From NCBI GenBank assembly GCA_028290665.1, contig JAQGJK010000026.1, positions 216,861 through 280,860 on the forward strand: DNA of 64,000 bases, read 5' to 3'. Made by a program: the position numbers and the translations under genes. This document shows positions 29,662-40,204 of this stretch, in pieces. The first letter of the stretch is position 1, and each line of letters starts with the position of its first letter. This stretch comes from Devosia sp. GTDB taxonomy: Bacteria > Pseudomonadota > Alphaproteobacteria > Rhizobiales > Devosiaceae. A model generated the notes under the pieces. It was not told where the DNA came from and made no database searches. It saw nothing but the letters and a program-made list of their open reading frames with translations.

Positions 29662-30270
29662 ATGGCCGACCCCGCCCCGCGGAGCCTCCGCACCTTCCGG
29701 CGCATCCTGTGGGCGCTTGTCGCTGTCGTCGCCATCGGTGCCACGGCGTTTTACCTAATGCGCCCGGTCAACACCGCCGTCGGAGTGAACGGCGGCAGGT
29801 TCGCCCTGCAATCGACGACCGGCGGCAATTTCACCGATGCCAGCCTTAAGGGCGTCCCATCGCTCGTGTTCTTTGGCTACACTTTCTGCCCCGATGTCTG
29901 CCCGACGACTTTGGCCGAAATGACCGCGATCCGAGACCAGCTGGGCGTCGGTCCCGACAAATTGCGTATCATTTTCGCGACCGTTGATCCCGAGCGCGAC
30001 ACCATCGACGCGATGACCAGCTATCTCGCCGGCTATGGCGAAGGCATCGTCGGGCTCACCGGCACACCGGCGGAAGTCACTGCCGCCGAAGCCGCCTTCG
30101 GTGTGTTTGCCGAGCGCCGCGAGAACGAAACCGAGCCGGAATTCTACTTCATGGATCACACCGCCACGGTATTCCTGTTGAATGCCGACGGGCAATTCGA
30201 AGGCACCATCGCCTATGGCGAGGGCCATGATACGGCGGTCGGCAAGGTCAAGCGCCTGATCGGGGCATGA
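29662..30270 (+). CDS. SCO1/SenC family copper chaperone-like protein
   Basis: LVFFGYTFCPDVCPTTLAEM (CxxxC), FATVDPERDT, FYFMDHTATVFLL. Confidence 0.95.
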   Translation: MADPAPRSLRTFRRILWALVAVVAIGATAFYLMRPVNTAVGVNGGRFALQSTTGGNFTDASLKGVPSLVFFGYTFCPDVCPTTLAEMTAIRDQLGVGPDKLRIIFATVDPERDTIDAMTSYLAGYGEGIVGLTGTPAEVTAAEAAFGVFAERRENETEPEFYFMDHTATVFLLNADGQFEGTIAYGEGHDTAVGKVKRLIGA

Positions 30271-31004
30271 GCGGACGCATTCGCCTCGACCTGGCGCTCG
30301 AAGCCCGCCGTCTGTTGCCGAGCCGGGCGCGAGCCCGCGACGCCATCACCCGGGGCACGGTGACCGTCAACGGCGTCCAGGCGACAAAACCACATCAGCA
30401 AGTTGCCGCCACCGACATCATCGTCCTCGACGATCCGGCGGCGCACTACGTGTCGCGAGCGGCGCTCAAGCTGATCGCCGGACTCGACGCCGCCGGCATC
30501 GACGTCACCGGCATGATCGCCCTCGACATCGGTTCCTCGACCGGTGGATTCTCGCAGGTGCTGCTCGAACGCGGTGCAGCGAAGGTTTACGCCGTCGATG
30601 TCGGTCACGATCAACTGCACGCCTCCCTGCGGAGGAGCCGTCGCGTCGTCAGCCTCGAAGGCACCAATGCCCGCGACATCACCGCGACACTGATCCCGGA
30701 AATTATCGACGTCCTCGTTTGCGACGTCAGCTTCGTCTCGGTGGTCAAAGTCCTCGCCGCGCCGCTGGCCCTGTGCAAACCCGGCGCCACCACAATCATC
30801 CTGATCAAGCCGCAGTTCGAAGTCGGCCGCGACAATGTCGGGCGCGGCGGTATCGTCACCGACGCGACGGCGATCGAGCGAGTGAATGACGACGTCACCA
30901 ATTTCATGGCTGCCGGGGGCTGGGAAGCGCTGACAACCCTCCCCTCCCCGATCACCGGCGGCGATGGCAATCGCGAAACCGTCGCAGTGTTTCGGAAGCT
31001 CTAA
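30267..31004 (+). CDS. tlyA: TlyA family rRNA (cytidine-2'-O)-methyltransferase
   Basis: S4 domain [65 protein letters not shown]. Confidence 0.95.
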   Translation: MSGRIRLDLALEARRLLPSRARARDAITRGTVTVNGVQATKPHQQVAATDIIVLDDPAAHYVSRAALKLIAGLDAAGIDVTGMIALDIGSSTGGFSQVLLERGAAKVYAVDVGHDQLHASLRRSRRVVSLEGTNARDITATLIPEIIDVLVCDVSFVSVVKVLAAPLALCKPGATTIILIKPQFEVGRDNVGRGGIVTDATAIERVNDDVTNFMAAGGWEALTTLPSPITGGDGNRETVAVFRKL

Positions 31005-32107
31005 TACCCAACCCCGCCATCCCGACCAGTCTGCGCACGATGGCGCAGGAAATGATCGGCCAGCACACACGCCATCATCGCCTCCCCAATCGGCACCGCT
31101 CGAATCCCGACGCACGGATCGTGCCGGCCCTTGGTCACCACTTCGGTATCCTCATTGCTCGTCGTCACGCTCCGACGTGGCGTGAGGATCGACGAAGTCG
31201 GCTTGACGGCGAAGCGGCAGACGATCGGATCGCCATTCGAAATTCCGCCAAGAATGCCGCCTGCCTTGTTGGTCAAAAAGCTCGGCCCGGCATTCCCGGC
31301 CCGCATTTCGTCAGCGTTTTCAGTGCCGATCAGGCTTGCCGCCTCGAAGCCCGCGCCGATCTCCACGGCCTTCACCGCATTGATGCTCATCATCGCCGAC
31401 GCCAGATCGGCGGATAGTTTGCCGTAGATCGGCGCACCCCACCCTGGAGGCACACCCTCGGCGACGACTTCAATCACCGCACCAACGGAATTGCCCGACT
31501 TCCGCAGGCCATCGAGATAGCCCTCCCACAGCACCGCGGCCTTGGGATCAGCACAAAAGAACGGGTTATTGTCGACTTCCGCCCAGTCGAAATTGGCATA
31601 GTCGATCTTGTGCGGCCCCATTTGCACGAGGCTGGCACGAACCGTCACATTGGGCACCACCAGCCGCGCCACCGCCCCCGCAGCGACCCGGGCCGCCGTT
31701 TCGCGCGCCGAGGCGCGGCCCGAGCCCTTGTAGTCCCGGATGCCGTATTTCTGGTGATAGGTGTAATCGGCGTGGCCCGGCCGATACTTGTCCTTGATCT
31801 CCGCATAGTCCTTCGAGCGCTGGTCGGTGTTCTCGATCATCAGCGAAATCGGAGTGCCCGTAGTGCGCTCGCCGCCAGTATTTTCGTCCTCGAAAGTCCC
31901 CGACAGGATATGGACGACATCATCCTCGCGCCGCTGCGTTGTGAACCGCGACTGCCCGGGCTTGCGCCGATCGAGATCGCGCTGGATGACCTCCGCGCTG
32001 ATCGGTAAGCCCGGCGGGCAGCCATCGACCACCACCCCCAACGCCGGCCCATGGCTTTCACCCCAGGTGGTGAACCGGAACATGTGGCCGAACGTGTTGA
32101 ATGACAT
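31001..32107 (-). CDS. aroC: Chorismate synthase
   Basis: [34 protein letters not shown]...[18 protein letters not shown]. Confidence 0.98.
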   Translation of the reverse strand: MSFNTFGHMFRFTTWGESHGPALGVVVDGCPPGLPISAEVIQRDLDRRKPGQSRFTTQRREDDVVHILSGTFEDENTGGERTTGTPISLMIENTDQRSKDYAEIKDKYRPGHADYTYHQKYGIRDYKGSGRASARETAARVAAGAVARLVVPNVTVRASLVQMGPHKIDYANFDWAEVDNNPFFCADPKAAVLWEGYLDGLRKSGNSVGAVIEVVAEGVPPGWGAPIYGKLSADLASAMMSINAVKAVEIGAGFEAASLIGTENADEMRAGNAGPSFLTNKAGGILGGISNGDPIVCRFAVKPTSSILTPRRSVTTSNEDTEVVTKGRHDPCVGIRAVPIGEAMMACVLADHFLRHRAQTGRDGGVGY

Positions 32108-32157
32108 GACAGGACCCCGGGACGGTAAAGGCTTCTAGGAGGGCGCGGCCCCGCGGG

Positions 32158-32787
32158 TCAATCGTCCCAGCTTTCGCCAGCCGGGTACACTGTCGCCTTG
32201 CCATCGGCGAAATGCACAACCGAATCCTGTGGCGGGAACCAGTTGACGGCGCGTTCGGGGGCAAAATCCTCGATCAATCGGCGAAACACCCGCAGCACGC
32301 CACCATGGGAGACAATCACCGAGGGTCCTTTAAGGTCGCCGGCGAAGCTGATGATCCGCGTGGCGAGATCCTCATAGCTTTCGCCCTCGTCGGGCCGAAA
32401 CATCCAAAATGCCGCGTCGCGCTCGCCGGCAATCGGCATCAACCCAGTGGCGAGTTCAGTGTGCAGCAGCCCCTCGTATTTCCCGAACGAGATTTCGACC
32501 AGTCGCGGTTCGATTGCGACCTCAGGCAATGGGTCGGTAAAGCTGTTGCGCACGCGCTCCATGGTCTCCCGCGTGCGGCCGAGCGGTGAGACATACCAGT
32601 TGAAATCGCCAGGCTTCCTACCGGAGCGCTCGATCAGGCGCCGCAGCAGCGCGCCGTTGAGATCGGCCTGGGCCCGGCCGACATCATTGAGCGGAATGTC
32701 ACGCGAGCCCTGATAGCGGCCTTCGGCGTTCCAGTCGGTCTGGCCGTGACGGATGAACCAGAGTTCGGGCCAGACGAGTTCGGTCAT
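32158..32787 (-). CDS. Histidine phosphatase family protein
   Basis: LWFIRHGQTDWNAEGRYQGSRDIPLNDVGRAQA (RHG motif). Confidence 0.93.
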   Translation of the reverse strand: MTELVWPELWFIRHGQTDWNAEGRYQGSRDIPLNDVGRAQADLNGALLRRLIERSGRKPGDFNWYVSPLGRTRETMERVRNSFTDPLPEVAIEPRLVEISFGKYEGLLHTELATGLMPIAGERDAAFWMFRPDEGESYEDLATRIISFAGDLKGPSVIVSHGGVLRVFRRLIEDFAPERAVNWFPPQDSVVHFADGKATVYPAGESWDD

Positions 32788-32789
32788 CA

Positions 32790-33605
32790 TCAGGTGGCCG
32801 GCGTGGCCTCGGCAGATGCTGGTTCGTCGAGGAACATGCCGATGATGTTGAACCCGCAATCGACATATTGAATTTGGCCGGTAACACCCGAGGCGAGATC
32901 GGAGAGCAGATAGAGGGCCGCGGAACCAACTTCGTCCTGGGTCACGTTGCGCTTGAGCGGAGCGGCCTTCTGCTGGTAGCGCAGCATGTCACGAAGACCC
33001 GAAATACCGGACGCGGCCAGCGTCTTGATAGCGCCCGCCGAAATGGCGTTGACGCGGACGTTCTTTTTCCCCAGATCGGCGGCGAGGTAGCGAACCGAGG
33101 CTTCGAGCGCAGCCTTGGCAACGCCCATGACGTTGTAATTGGGCACGTATTTCTCGGCGCCATAATAGCTCAGCGTCAGCAGCGAGGCGCCGGGGTTGAG
33201 CATTGCCTCGGCACGCCGCGCCACGGCGGTGAAGCTGTAGACGGAGATGTTCATCGTCAGTGCAAAATTCTCGGCGGTGGTATCGAGATAGCGGCCCTCA
33301 AGCTCATCCTTGTTGGAATAGGCGATGGCGTGGACGAGGAAATCCATCGTGCCCCACTTCTCCTTGAGCACCCGGAAGGTCTCGTCCATGGCGACGTCGT
33401 TGGTCACGTCGCACTCGACCAGCGTGGTGACGCCAATCTCGGCGGCAAGCGGTTCGACGCGCCGCTTGATGCCCTCGCCCTGATACGACAAGGCGATCTC
33501 GGCACCTTGGGCGGCAAGCGCTTGGGCAATGCCCCAGGCGATCGAATTCTTGTTGAGAACACCCATGATCAGGCCGCGCTTGCCAGCCATCAAACCCTGA
33601 GCCAT
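32790..33605 (-). CDS. fabI: Enoyl-[acyl-carrier-protein] reductase FabI
   Basis: GLMAGKRGLIMGVLNKNSIAWGIAQALAAQGAEIALSYQGE...YYGAEKYVPNYNVMGVAKAALEASVRYLA. Confidence 0.98.
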   Translation of the reverse strand: MAQGLMAGKRGLIMGVLNKNSIAWGIAQALAAQGAEIALSYQGEGIKRRVEPLAAEIGVTTLVECDVTNDVAMDETFRVLKEKWGTMDFLVHAIAYSNKDELEGRYLDTTAENFALTMNISVYSFTAVARRAEAMLNPGASLLTLSYYGAEKYVPNYNVMGVAKAALEASVRYLAADLGKKNVRVNAISAGAIKTLAASGISGLRDMLRYQQKAAPLKRNVTQDEVGSAALYLLSDLASGVTGQIQYVDCGFNIIGMFLDEPASAEATPAT

Positions 33606-33712
33606 ATCGTTCTCCCGTACCGCAATCGCGCTTTTGCCGCTTGTCGCACAGCCGTTTTAGGCGGGCAAGTTATCCCTTCCGCGTCGCCTGCCCCACCATT
33701 AAGATCACCGCC

Positions 33713-35128
33713 ATGGCGCTTTCCTCCCAGTCGATTATCGCCGGCCTGACCGAATTGCTCGGGCCGTCCGCCGTGATCGGCGAGGTCGCCCGGATGGGGG
33801 CGTTCCTCATCGAACCGCGCAAGCGCTTCCACCAGACCGCTACGGCAATCGTGTTGCCGCAGACAGTCGCGCAGGTGCAGGCGATTGTCCGCTTCGCTGC
33901 GGAACACCGGCTGCGACTCATTCCACAGGGCGGCAATACCGGGTTGGTGGGCGGCCAGGTCCCGCGGTTTGGCGACGAAATCATCGTCAGCACGATTAAC
34001 CTCAACCGGGTGCGGTCCGTCGACGCCGCGGCGGGACACATGACCGTTGAGTCCGGCGTGATCCTGCAGGAGGCGCATGCCGCGGCCGAAGCCGCGGGCG
34101 CCATTTTCCCGCTTTGGCTCGCGTCGCAGGGTTCGGCGCGGATCGGCGGCGTGCTGTCGTCCAATGCCGGCGGCGTCAATGTCCTCGCCTATGGCAACGC
34201 AAGAGACCTTACCATGGGCGTCGAAGCCGTGCTGGCCGATGGTCGGCTGTACCAGGGCCTCAATTCGCTCAAGAAGGACAATACCGGCTACGATCTCAAG
34301 GACTTGCTGGTCGGCGCCGAAGGCACGCTCGGCATCATCACCGCTGCCACCCTCAAGATCTTCCCGCAACCGGAAGATTATGAGACCGCCATTGTCAGTC
34401 TCTCAAATCTCGATGCCGCGCTCAACCTGTTCGAGTTCCTGCGGGCCCGGGCCCGTCGACGCCTCAGCGCCTTTGAGATTGTGCCCGCTCTCGGCCTCGA
34501 AATGCAATTGCGCCATGGCATGCTGGCGCGCGACCCGACGCCCGGTCCGTCGCCATGGTATGCGCTGATCGAAGTGTCGCGCCTCACCAAAGGCGCGTCC
34601 GGCACCTTGAAGACCGCCATCGAGGCGGCTTTTTCCGTCGGCCTCCTCGACAATGCCGTGTTCGCGGAATCGATTGCCGATCGCGCCCTGATGTGGGCTT
34701 TCCGCGAGCAGATGAGCGAGGTGCAGTCGAAGGAAGGCGCTTCGATCAAGCACGACGTGTCGGTGCCGATCGACGACGTGCCGCAGTTGATCGCCGAAGG
34801 GGTTGCCGCGGCCGAGCGCCTTGTGCCCGGCATCAGGGCAGTCCCCTTTGGACATCTGGGTGACGGCAACATCCACTTCAATTTCAGCCAACCCCTCGGG
34901 GCCGACGCGAAAGCGTTCATGGAGGCCTCCGACGAGGTCGTCCACGAGGCGATCTATGAAATCGTCCTCCGCCTTGGTGGCTCCATTTCGGCCGAGCACG
35001 GCATCGGCCAGCTCAAGACCGCCCTGTTGAAGCAGGTCAAAGACCCGGTGGCGCTCGAAATGATGCGGGCCATCAAGCAGGCGCTCGACCCGCTCGGCAT
35101 TCTCAATCCAGGCAAGCTGCTGGACTAA
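33713..35128 (+). CDS. FAD-binding oxidoreductase (GlcD/D-2-hydroxyglutarate-lactate dehydrogenase family)
   Basis: RLIPQGGNTGLVGGQVP; GEGTLGIITA-type motif; C-terminal GGSISAEHGIGQLK. Confidence 0.93.
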   Translation: MALSSQSIIAGLTELLGPSAVIGEVARMGAFLIEPRKRFHQTATAIVLPQTVAQVQAIVRFAAEHRLRLIPQGGNTGLVGGQVPRFGDEIIVSTINLNRVRSVDAAAGHMTVESGVILQEAHAAAEAAGAIFPLWLASQGSARIGGVLSSNAGGVNVLAYGNARDLTMGVEAVLADGRLYQGLNSLKKDNTGYDLKDLLVGAEGTLGIITAATLKIFPQPEDYETAIVSLSNLDAALNLFEFLRARARRRLSAFEIVPALGLEMQLRHGMLARDPTPGPSPWYALIEVSRLTKGASGTLKTAIEAAFSVGLLDNAVFAESIADRALMWAFREQMSEVQSKEGASIKHDVSVPIDDVPQLIAEGVAAAERLVPGIRAVPFGHLGDGNIHFNFSQPLGADAKAFMEASDEVVHEAIYEIVLRLGGSISAEHGIGQLKTALLKQVKDPVALEMMRAIKQALDPLGILNPGKLLD

Positions 35129-35189
35129 GTGGTCGGCAACACTTTGGTGCCTACTTGATAGCGGTGCCGGCCGGGGCCATTTCGGGACA

Positions 35190-35768
35190 ATGACCCGCGG
35201 AACTCCCCCAATGCTCGAAGACATCCAATTCCTCGACGACGCCACGCGTCCCGAACCCATCAAACTGGAGGGCCTGACACCGGCCCAGCGCGAGCCCGGC
35301 CAGCATCTACGGATGATCCACGATCACCTCCGCCACAACATGCTGACGCTCGACGCGCTGATCACGCGCGCGGCGGCCGGCGGGGTAACCTCGGCGGAAA
35401 TCGCTGCCGAGACGTCGGGGCTTGCGATGGTGGCCAACTACCGCCGTTTCGGCAATCTCTGCGGGCAGCATTGCCAGATCGTCGAGATGCACCATTCCAT
35501 CGAGGATTACGCGATTTTCCCGGCTCTGGCGCAGCAGGGTGAGGGGTTCAGGCGGATCGCCGAACGCCTGAAAGCCGAGCATGTCGTCGTGCACGAGCTG
35601 CTGGAGCGCCTGGTCGAGACCCTGAATACCCTCGCCAGTGCCCCCGGCCCCGAGACCTTCGCCGCAGCCCACACCATCTACGAAGCCCTGGCCCGCGTCC
35701 TGCTCTCGCATCTCGGCTATGAAGAAGAAGCGATGGGCGATGCGCTCGGATATTTCGGTCTGCACTGA
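35190..35768 (+). CDS. Hemerythrin domain-containing protein
   Basis: LRMIHDHLRHNMLTL...CQIVEMHHSIEDYAIFPAL...LKAEHVVVHELLERL: His-rich four-helix motif. Confidence 0.85.
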   Translation: MTRGTPPMLEDIQFLDDATRPEPIKLEGLTPAQREPGQHLRMIHDHLRHNMLTLDALITRAAAGGVTSAEIAAETSGLAMVANYRRFGNLCGQHCQIVEMHHSIEDYAIFPALAQQGEGFRRIAERLKAEHVVVHELLERLVETLNTLASAPGPETFAAAHTIYEALARVLLSHLGYEEEAMGDALGYFGLH

Positions 35769-35832
35769 GCGATCATTGGGCGATGGCCATCAAGTAATGA
35801 CCCGATCGTTTCAACGCGCCAGAGTAGCGCAA

Positions 35833-36561
35833 TCAGAACAGGTCCAGCTGGCCCGACCCTACCCGCTGCTTCGGCTCCGGATCCGCCACAGTTTCCTTAG
35901 CCCGTTCAATCAGTTGCGGACCCTCGTTGCGGTTTGAATTGACCTCCGTCGAGACCGGATAATACGCCATCGTCCCCGCCGGGAGCGGCGCCAGCAGGCT
36001 TTGCGCCTGCAGTCCGTTGAGGCTGCCGGTATCGAGCCAGGCGTCGACGTCGTCACCCGTTAGGACGACCGGCATGCGATCGTGGATGTGGGCGGTGTCC
36101 TCGCCCGAGGCGGTGGTGCAGATGGTGACGGTGTCGACCTCCTCGCCATTCGGGCCCATCCAGATCGAATAGAGCCCGGCAAAGGCCATCGGGGCGTTGC
36201 CGCGGAGGGTGATGTAATACGGCAGTTTCTTCTTGTCGGGGCCGATCATCCACTCATAGTAGCCGGTGGCCGGCACCACGCAGCGGGTGTTCTTGATGGC
36301 GCTGCGGAACGCCGGTTTGTCGGTGATGCCCTCGGCCCGGGCGTTGATGATCAGCGGGAAGTCCTTCGGGTCCTTGACCCATCCGGGCATGAAGCCCCAG
36401 CGCGCCAGATGCGCCTGCCGGCGACCTTCCGATTGCCAGATAGCAACCACCGGCTGGGTCGGCGCGATGTTGTAGCGCGGAGGATAGATGAGCTCGTTCA
36501 ACGTCTTGAACAGCTCGACCATCATCTCCGGCGGCAGTGTATAGGCGTAGCGACCGCACAT
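35833..36561 (-). CDS. SOS response-associated peptidase (SRAP/YedK/HMCES family)
   Basis: MCGRYAYTLPPEMMVELF...NIAPTQPVVAI...RWGFMPGW...NARAEG...RCVVPATGYYEW; catalytic Cys2. Confidence 0.95.
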   Translation of the reverse strand: MCGRYAYTLPPEMMVELFKTLNELIYPPRYNIAPTQPVVAIWQSEGRRQAHLARWGFMPGWVKDPKDFPLIINARAEGITDKPAFRSAIKNTRCVVPATGYYEWMIGPDKKKLPYYITLRGNAPMAFAGLYSIWMGPNGEEVDTVTICTTASGEDTAHIHDRMPVVLTGDDVDAWLDTGSLNGLQAQSLLAPLPAGTMAYYPVSTEVNSNRNEGPQLIERAKETVADPEPKQRVGSGQLDLF

Positions 36562-36615
36562 GCTGTTGATCTCCCGCGGCCAATTTAAGCACTTGCAACA
36601 CGCCACGCAAACCCG

Positions 36616-37029
36616 ATGTCTTGCGGCATGTTGCCGGTTCCAAATGCCGCGAGTGTGGCCCTGCTCGATCGTGACCGCGTGCTGCTGATCCGGCGGGCAC
36701 GGGCGCCGTCGCAAAATCTGTGGACGCTCCCGGGTGGCCGTCGTGAGGGCGAGGAAACGCCCGAGGCCTGCGCCAAGCGCGAGGTATTTGAGGAACTCGG
36801 GCTCAACTGTTTTGCGCTGAAACCGCTCGGCGTCCGGACTTTTGCCGCCCCTAATGGCCAGTGGCGGCTGGCGGTATTCGCGACCGAGGCGTTCGACGGC
36901 GAAATCGTCGCCTCCGATGAAATCGCCGAGTATCGCTGGGCGCGGCTCGCTGACCTGCCGAGCCTCGCAACCACCGACCGGCTCAACGAGGTAGTCCAGC
37001 GGGCGTTTGCGATCTTTGACCGCACGTGA
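36616..37029 (+). CDS. NUDIX hydrolase
   Basis: LPGGRREGEETPEACAKREVFEELGL Nudix box. Confidence 0.93.
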   Translation: MSCGMLPVPNAASVALLDRDRVLLIRRARAPSQNLWTLPGGRREGEETPEACAKREVFEELGLNCFALKPLGVRTFAAPNGQWRLAVFATEAFDGEIVASDEIAEYRWARLADLPSLATTDRLNEVVQRAFAIFDRT

Positions 37030-37073
37030 GCGTAACTGGACTTCTCCAGGCAAGCTGACCTAAGACGATTGGC

Positions 37074-37436
37074 ATGCGCCGTGTCCTGCTCATCCTCCTT
37101 GCCGTTGTTGCGTTTGCCGCGCCTGCCCGGGCCGTCGATCCGCCCTATGAAGTGGAAATGGAACGGCTCGCCGAGATCATGGGTAGCCTCTATTTCCTGC
37201 AGCCCCTCTGCAAAGCCGGCAACCAGGACTGGCGACAGCAGATGAGTGAACTGATCGACCTCGACAAGCCCGACGATGACCGCAGGCAGCGGCTGTCGGG
37301 GGCCTTCAATGCCGGCTACACGGCCTATTCACGCTTCCATCGCACCTGCACCGATATCGCTCACGAGGCGCTCAACCGACTGCTGACCGAGGCCGTCGAC
37401 CTCGCCCGCGACATCCATCAGCGCTTCGCGGAATAG
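37074..37436 (+). CDS. TIGR02301 family exported protein
   Basis: signal peptide; MERLAEIMGSLYFLQPLCKAGNQDWRQQMSELI...SGAFNAGYTAYSRFHRTC. Confidence 0.85.
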   Translation: MRRVLLILLAVVAFAAPARAVDPPYEVEMERLAEIMGSLYFLQPLCKAGNQDWRQQMSELIDLDKPDDDRRQRLSGAFNAGYTAYSRFHRTCTDIAHEALNRLLTEAVDLARDIHQRFAE

Positions 37437-37532
37437 GCTGCCGACACGCGTTAAGTAAAACGCCTGAGGCTCCGTTAACCTTCGGGTGACATCTGTGGCG
37501 ATGCGGCTCAAGTGGCATGCTAGGCCAGCTTT

Positions 37533-37811
37533 ATGGCCGACACCAAACACCAATTCGCCGCCGCGATGGCACACGACAGCTCCGACGCCGACCGCGACGA
37601 ACGGCAGGCCGCGCTGGAATACCTGGCGGGCGCCTGGAATACCGCCGAGGACGAAGGCGTCGAAACCCTGGCCCTCGCTCATGCCGCCCTGTTTGCGGCG
37701 CTGGCAACGTTCGTCCGCAACCACGGCGAAGAAGCGACGGCGCTGCTGGTCGACGGGCTGCCTGAGCGGATTCGCGCCGGGGAATACAATCTCGAGCGGC
37801 AGTTGCAGTAG
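37533..37811 (+). CDS. Small hypothetical protein
   Basis: 92-aa ORF in good GC3 frame; MADTKHQFAAAMAHDSSDADRDERQAALEYLAGAW. Confidence 0.5.
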   Translation: MADTKHQFAAAMAHDSSDADRDERQAALEYLAGAWNTAEDEGVETLALAHAALFAALATFVRNHGEEATALLVDGLPERIRAGEYNLERQLQ

Positions 37812-37866
37812 GCCGCGCACGGGTGGTAGGGCCGAACTCAAACACCGGGTCATGCGCCCGTGGCTA

Positions 37867-38194
37867 CCCCACCCTCGATCCCTCCCCTCAAGGGGGAGGG
37901 AGGCAATGGGGTTGGCTTACACATTCCGAAACTACTGCACTTACAGTCAGCTAAGTGAGGGGAACGGGTGCCGCATGCCCTCCCCTCCCCCTTGAGGGGA
38001 GGGCTAGGGTGGGGGTCGCTCCAGGTGCAGGAGGTTTGATTGGATGCGCCACCTTGCCAGTGCATTTAGTGTTGCCGCGAGGTGATATGCCCACCAGCAG
38101 TGGTCTGCAAATAGCCATCAGATTCCTCCCTCCCCCGAAGTAGGGAGGGTAGCGTCGTTAGCGCCCTGGCGCGTAGCAAAGCTAGGGTGGGGGG
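37867..38194. repeat. Cluster of three palindromic intergenic repeat elements with a shared ctagggtgggg end
   Basis: ccccaccct..ccctcccctcaagggggaggg (37867-37900), cctcccctcccccttgaggggagggctagggtggggg (37978-38015), cctccctcccccgaagtagggaggg...gctagggtgggggg (38126-38194). Confidence 0.75.
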
Positions 38195-38240
38195 ACTTTC
38201 TGCTGTAACTTCCACACCCTCACCCCCACAGGAGGCCCCG

Positions 38241-38789
38241 ATGCGCCTGATCCTCGCCGCCGTCTTCACCCTCCTCACCCTACCGTCCCTCGCCCAGGCA
38301 ACCCTCGAACCCCCTCCAGGCGGCTATGCCGTCTCCCGCGATCTGTCGCAACTCCCGGCCCCGGTGCAGGAAACCTATGCCGCGCTGGTTGCCGCAGCGC
38401 AGTCCGGGGATATGGCAAGCCTCGGCAACCTGTTCGATGCCCAGCCCTCGCAGCCGCGGGTGAGCTTTGGTGACACTGAAGACACGGTGGACTACCTAAA
38501 AAACGAATCGGCTGATGGCGACGGCCTCGAAACGCTCGCCATTCTTGCCTCGCTGCTCGATAGCGAGTTCGCGGCGCTCGATGCCGGCGATGGCAGCGTG
38601 CTGTATGTCTGGCCATCGCTCGCCGTGTTCGACGACCTCTCGGCGCTCGACGCCACGCATCGCGTCGAAGGCATCCGGATCATGGGCTATCAGCCCTTCC
38701 TCGGCATGGCGGAATATGGCGGCTGGCTGTATTGGCGGCTTTACCTGTCGGCCGAAGGCGAAGTGCAGGCCTTCATCGCCGGGGATTAA
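38241..38789 (+). CDS. Secreted hypothetical protein
   Basis: MRLILAAVFTLLTLPSLAQA signal peptide; no family recognised. Confidence 0.7.
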   Translation: MRLILAAVFTLLTLPSLAQATLEPPPGGYAVSRDLSQLPAPVQETYAALVAAAQSGDMASLGNLFDAQPSQPRVSFGDTEDTVDYLKNESADGDGLETLAILASLLDSEFAALDAGDGSVLYVWPSLAVFDDLSALDATHRVEGIRIMGYQPFLGMAEYGGWLYWRLYLSAEGEVQAFIAGD

Positions 38790-38792
38790 AAC

Positions 38793-40124
38793 CTAGACCC
38801 GTCCCAGCGCCTCGCCGAACCGCATCGGCTGCCCAATTGCCGGGGTGACGAGTTCGCCCTGCCACATCACCGTCTGGCCGCGGACGATTGTGCCAACTGG
38901 CCAGCCAGTGACGGTGACGCCGTCATAGGGGGTCCAGCCGGCTCGGCTCTTGACCCAATCGTTGCGGATGGTCTCGCGGCGCTGCAGATCCACCACGGTG
39001 AAATCGGCATCGTAGCCGGCGGCGATACGGCCCTTGTTAGCAATGCCGAACAGCCGGTTGGGGCCGGCGCTGGTCATGTCGACCAAGCGTTCGAGGCTCA
39101 ACCGCCCGGCATTGACGTGGTCGAGCATGATCGGCACCAGCGTCTGCACCCCCGTCATGCCGGAATGGCTTTCGGGATAGGGATGGTCTTTTTCCGCTCG
39201 GGTGTGCGGCGCATGGTCGGAGCCGAGAATATCTGCGGTGCCATCGACGACGCCTTCCCAGATGCGGGCGCGATGAGCGGCGTCGCGCACCGGCGGGTTC
39301 ATCTGCACATAGGTGCCGAGCCGCTGGTAGGCAGTCTCGTCGAGCGTCAAATGATGGGGCGTGACTTCGACACTCGCCACATCCTTGTGCAGCCGCAAAA
39401 ACTCCATCTCCTCGCCGGTCGAGATGTGCAGCACATGGATACGCTTGCCAGTGCGTCGGGCCAGCTTGACCAGCCGCTCGGTGGCCATCAATGCCGCCAT
39501 CGGATCGCGCCAGATCGGGTGGCTCGACGGGTCGCCCGGGACTCTCAAGGGCTTCCGCTCCTCAAGGCGATATTCGTCTTCGGCGTGAAAAGCAGCGCGG
39601 CGGGAGATGGCCGACAGGATCGCTTCGAGCCCGCCATCGTCGGGCACCAGCAGGGAACCGGTGGAGGAGCCCATGAACACCTTGATCCCGGCGCAGCCCG
39701 GCAGGCGTTCGAGTTCGGCAAGGTCGCCGATATTGTCGTGCGTGCCGCCGATGTAAAACGCGAAATCGCAGTGCATGCGGCCAGTGCCGCGGCGGATCTT
39801 ATCCTCGAAAGTCGCCTGCGAGATGGTCAACGGGTTGGTGTTGGGCATCTCGAAGACGCCGGTAACGCCGCCTATCACCGCTGACAATGAACCGGATTCG
39901 AGGTCCTCCTTGTGGGTCAGCCCTGGCTCACGGAAATGCACCTGGGTATCGATCACCCCAGGGAGGATGTGCAGCCCCGTGCAATCGATGATCTCGCCGG
40001 CCGACGCCGTGCCGAGGTCGCCGAGCCCCATTACCCGGCCACTGGTGACCCCGATATCGGCACGCCGCACCCCATCCTGGTTGACGATGGTACCGTGCTT
40101 GAAAACCCGGTCGTAGTGCGCCAT
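38793..40124 (-). CDS. pyrC: Dihydroorotase
   Basis: LHILPGVIDTQVHFREPGLTHKEDLESGSLSAVIGGVTGVFEMPNTNP...DILGSDHAPHTRAEK. Confidence 0.95.
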   Translation of the reverse strand: MAHYDRVFKHGTIVNQDGVRRADIGVTSGRVMGLGDLGTASAGEIIDCTGLHILPGVIDTQVHFREPGLTHKEDLESGSLSAVIGGVTGVFEMPNTNPLTISQATFEDKIRRGTGRMHCDFAFYIGGTHDNIGDLAELERLPGCAGIKVFMGSSTGSLLVPDDGGLEAILSAISRRAAFHAEDEYRLEERKPLRVPGDPSSHPIWRDPMAALMATERLVKLARRTGKRIHVLHISTGEEMEFLRLHKDVASVEVTPHHLTLDETAYQRLGTYVQMNPPVRDAAHRARIWEGVVDGTADILGSDHAPHTRAEKDHPYPESHSGMTGVQTLVPIMLDHVNAGRLSLERLVDMTSAGPNRLFGIANKGRIAAGYDADFTVVDLQRRETIRNDWVKSRAGWTPYDGVTVTGWPVGTIVRGQTVMWQGELVTPAIGQPMRFGEALGRV

Positions 40125-40204
40125 GTCTGCCGTCCCCGCTCAGGCATTTGTCGCCCAATTGTCGACCCGATTTAGTGGACGCTGCGTCCAAGAGGCAAGT
40201 GATC

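Noticed and set aside
37441-37532. Second CtrA site (ttaag...cgttaacc)
   Set aside because: TTAA half-sites are 20 nt apart, not the required 7.
37867-38194. Possible CRISPR array
   Set aside because: Repeats are irregular palindromes with unequal spacing and mixed orientation, without uniform repeat/spacer units or cas genes.
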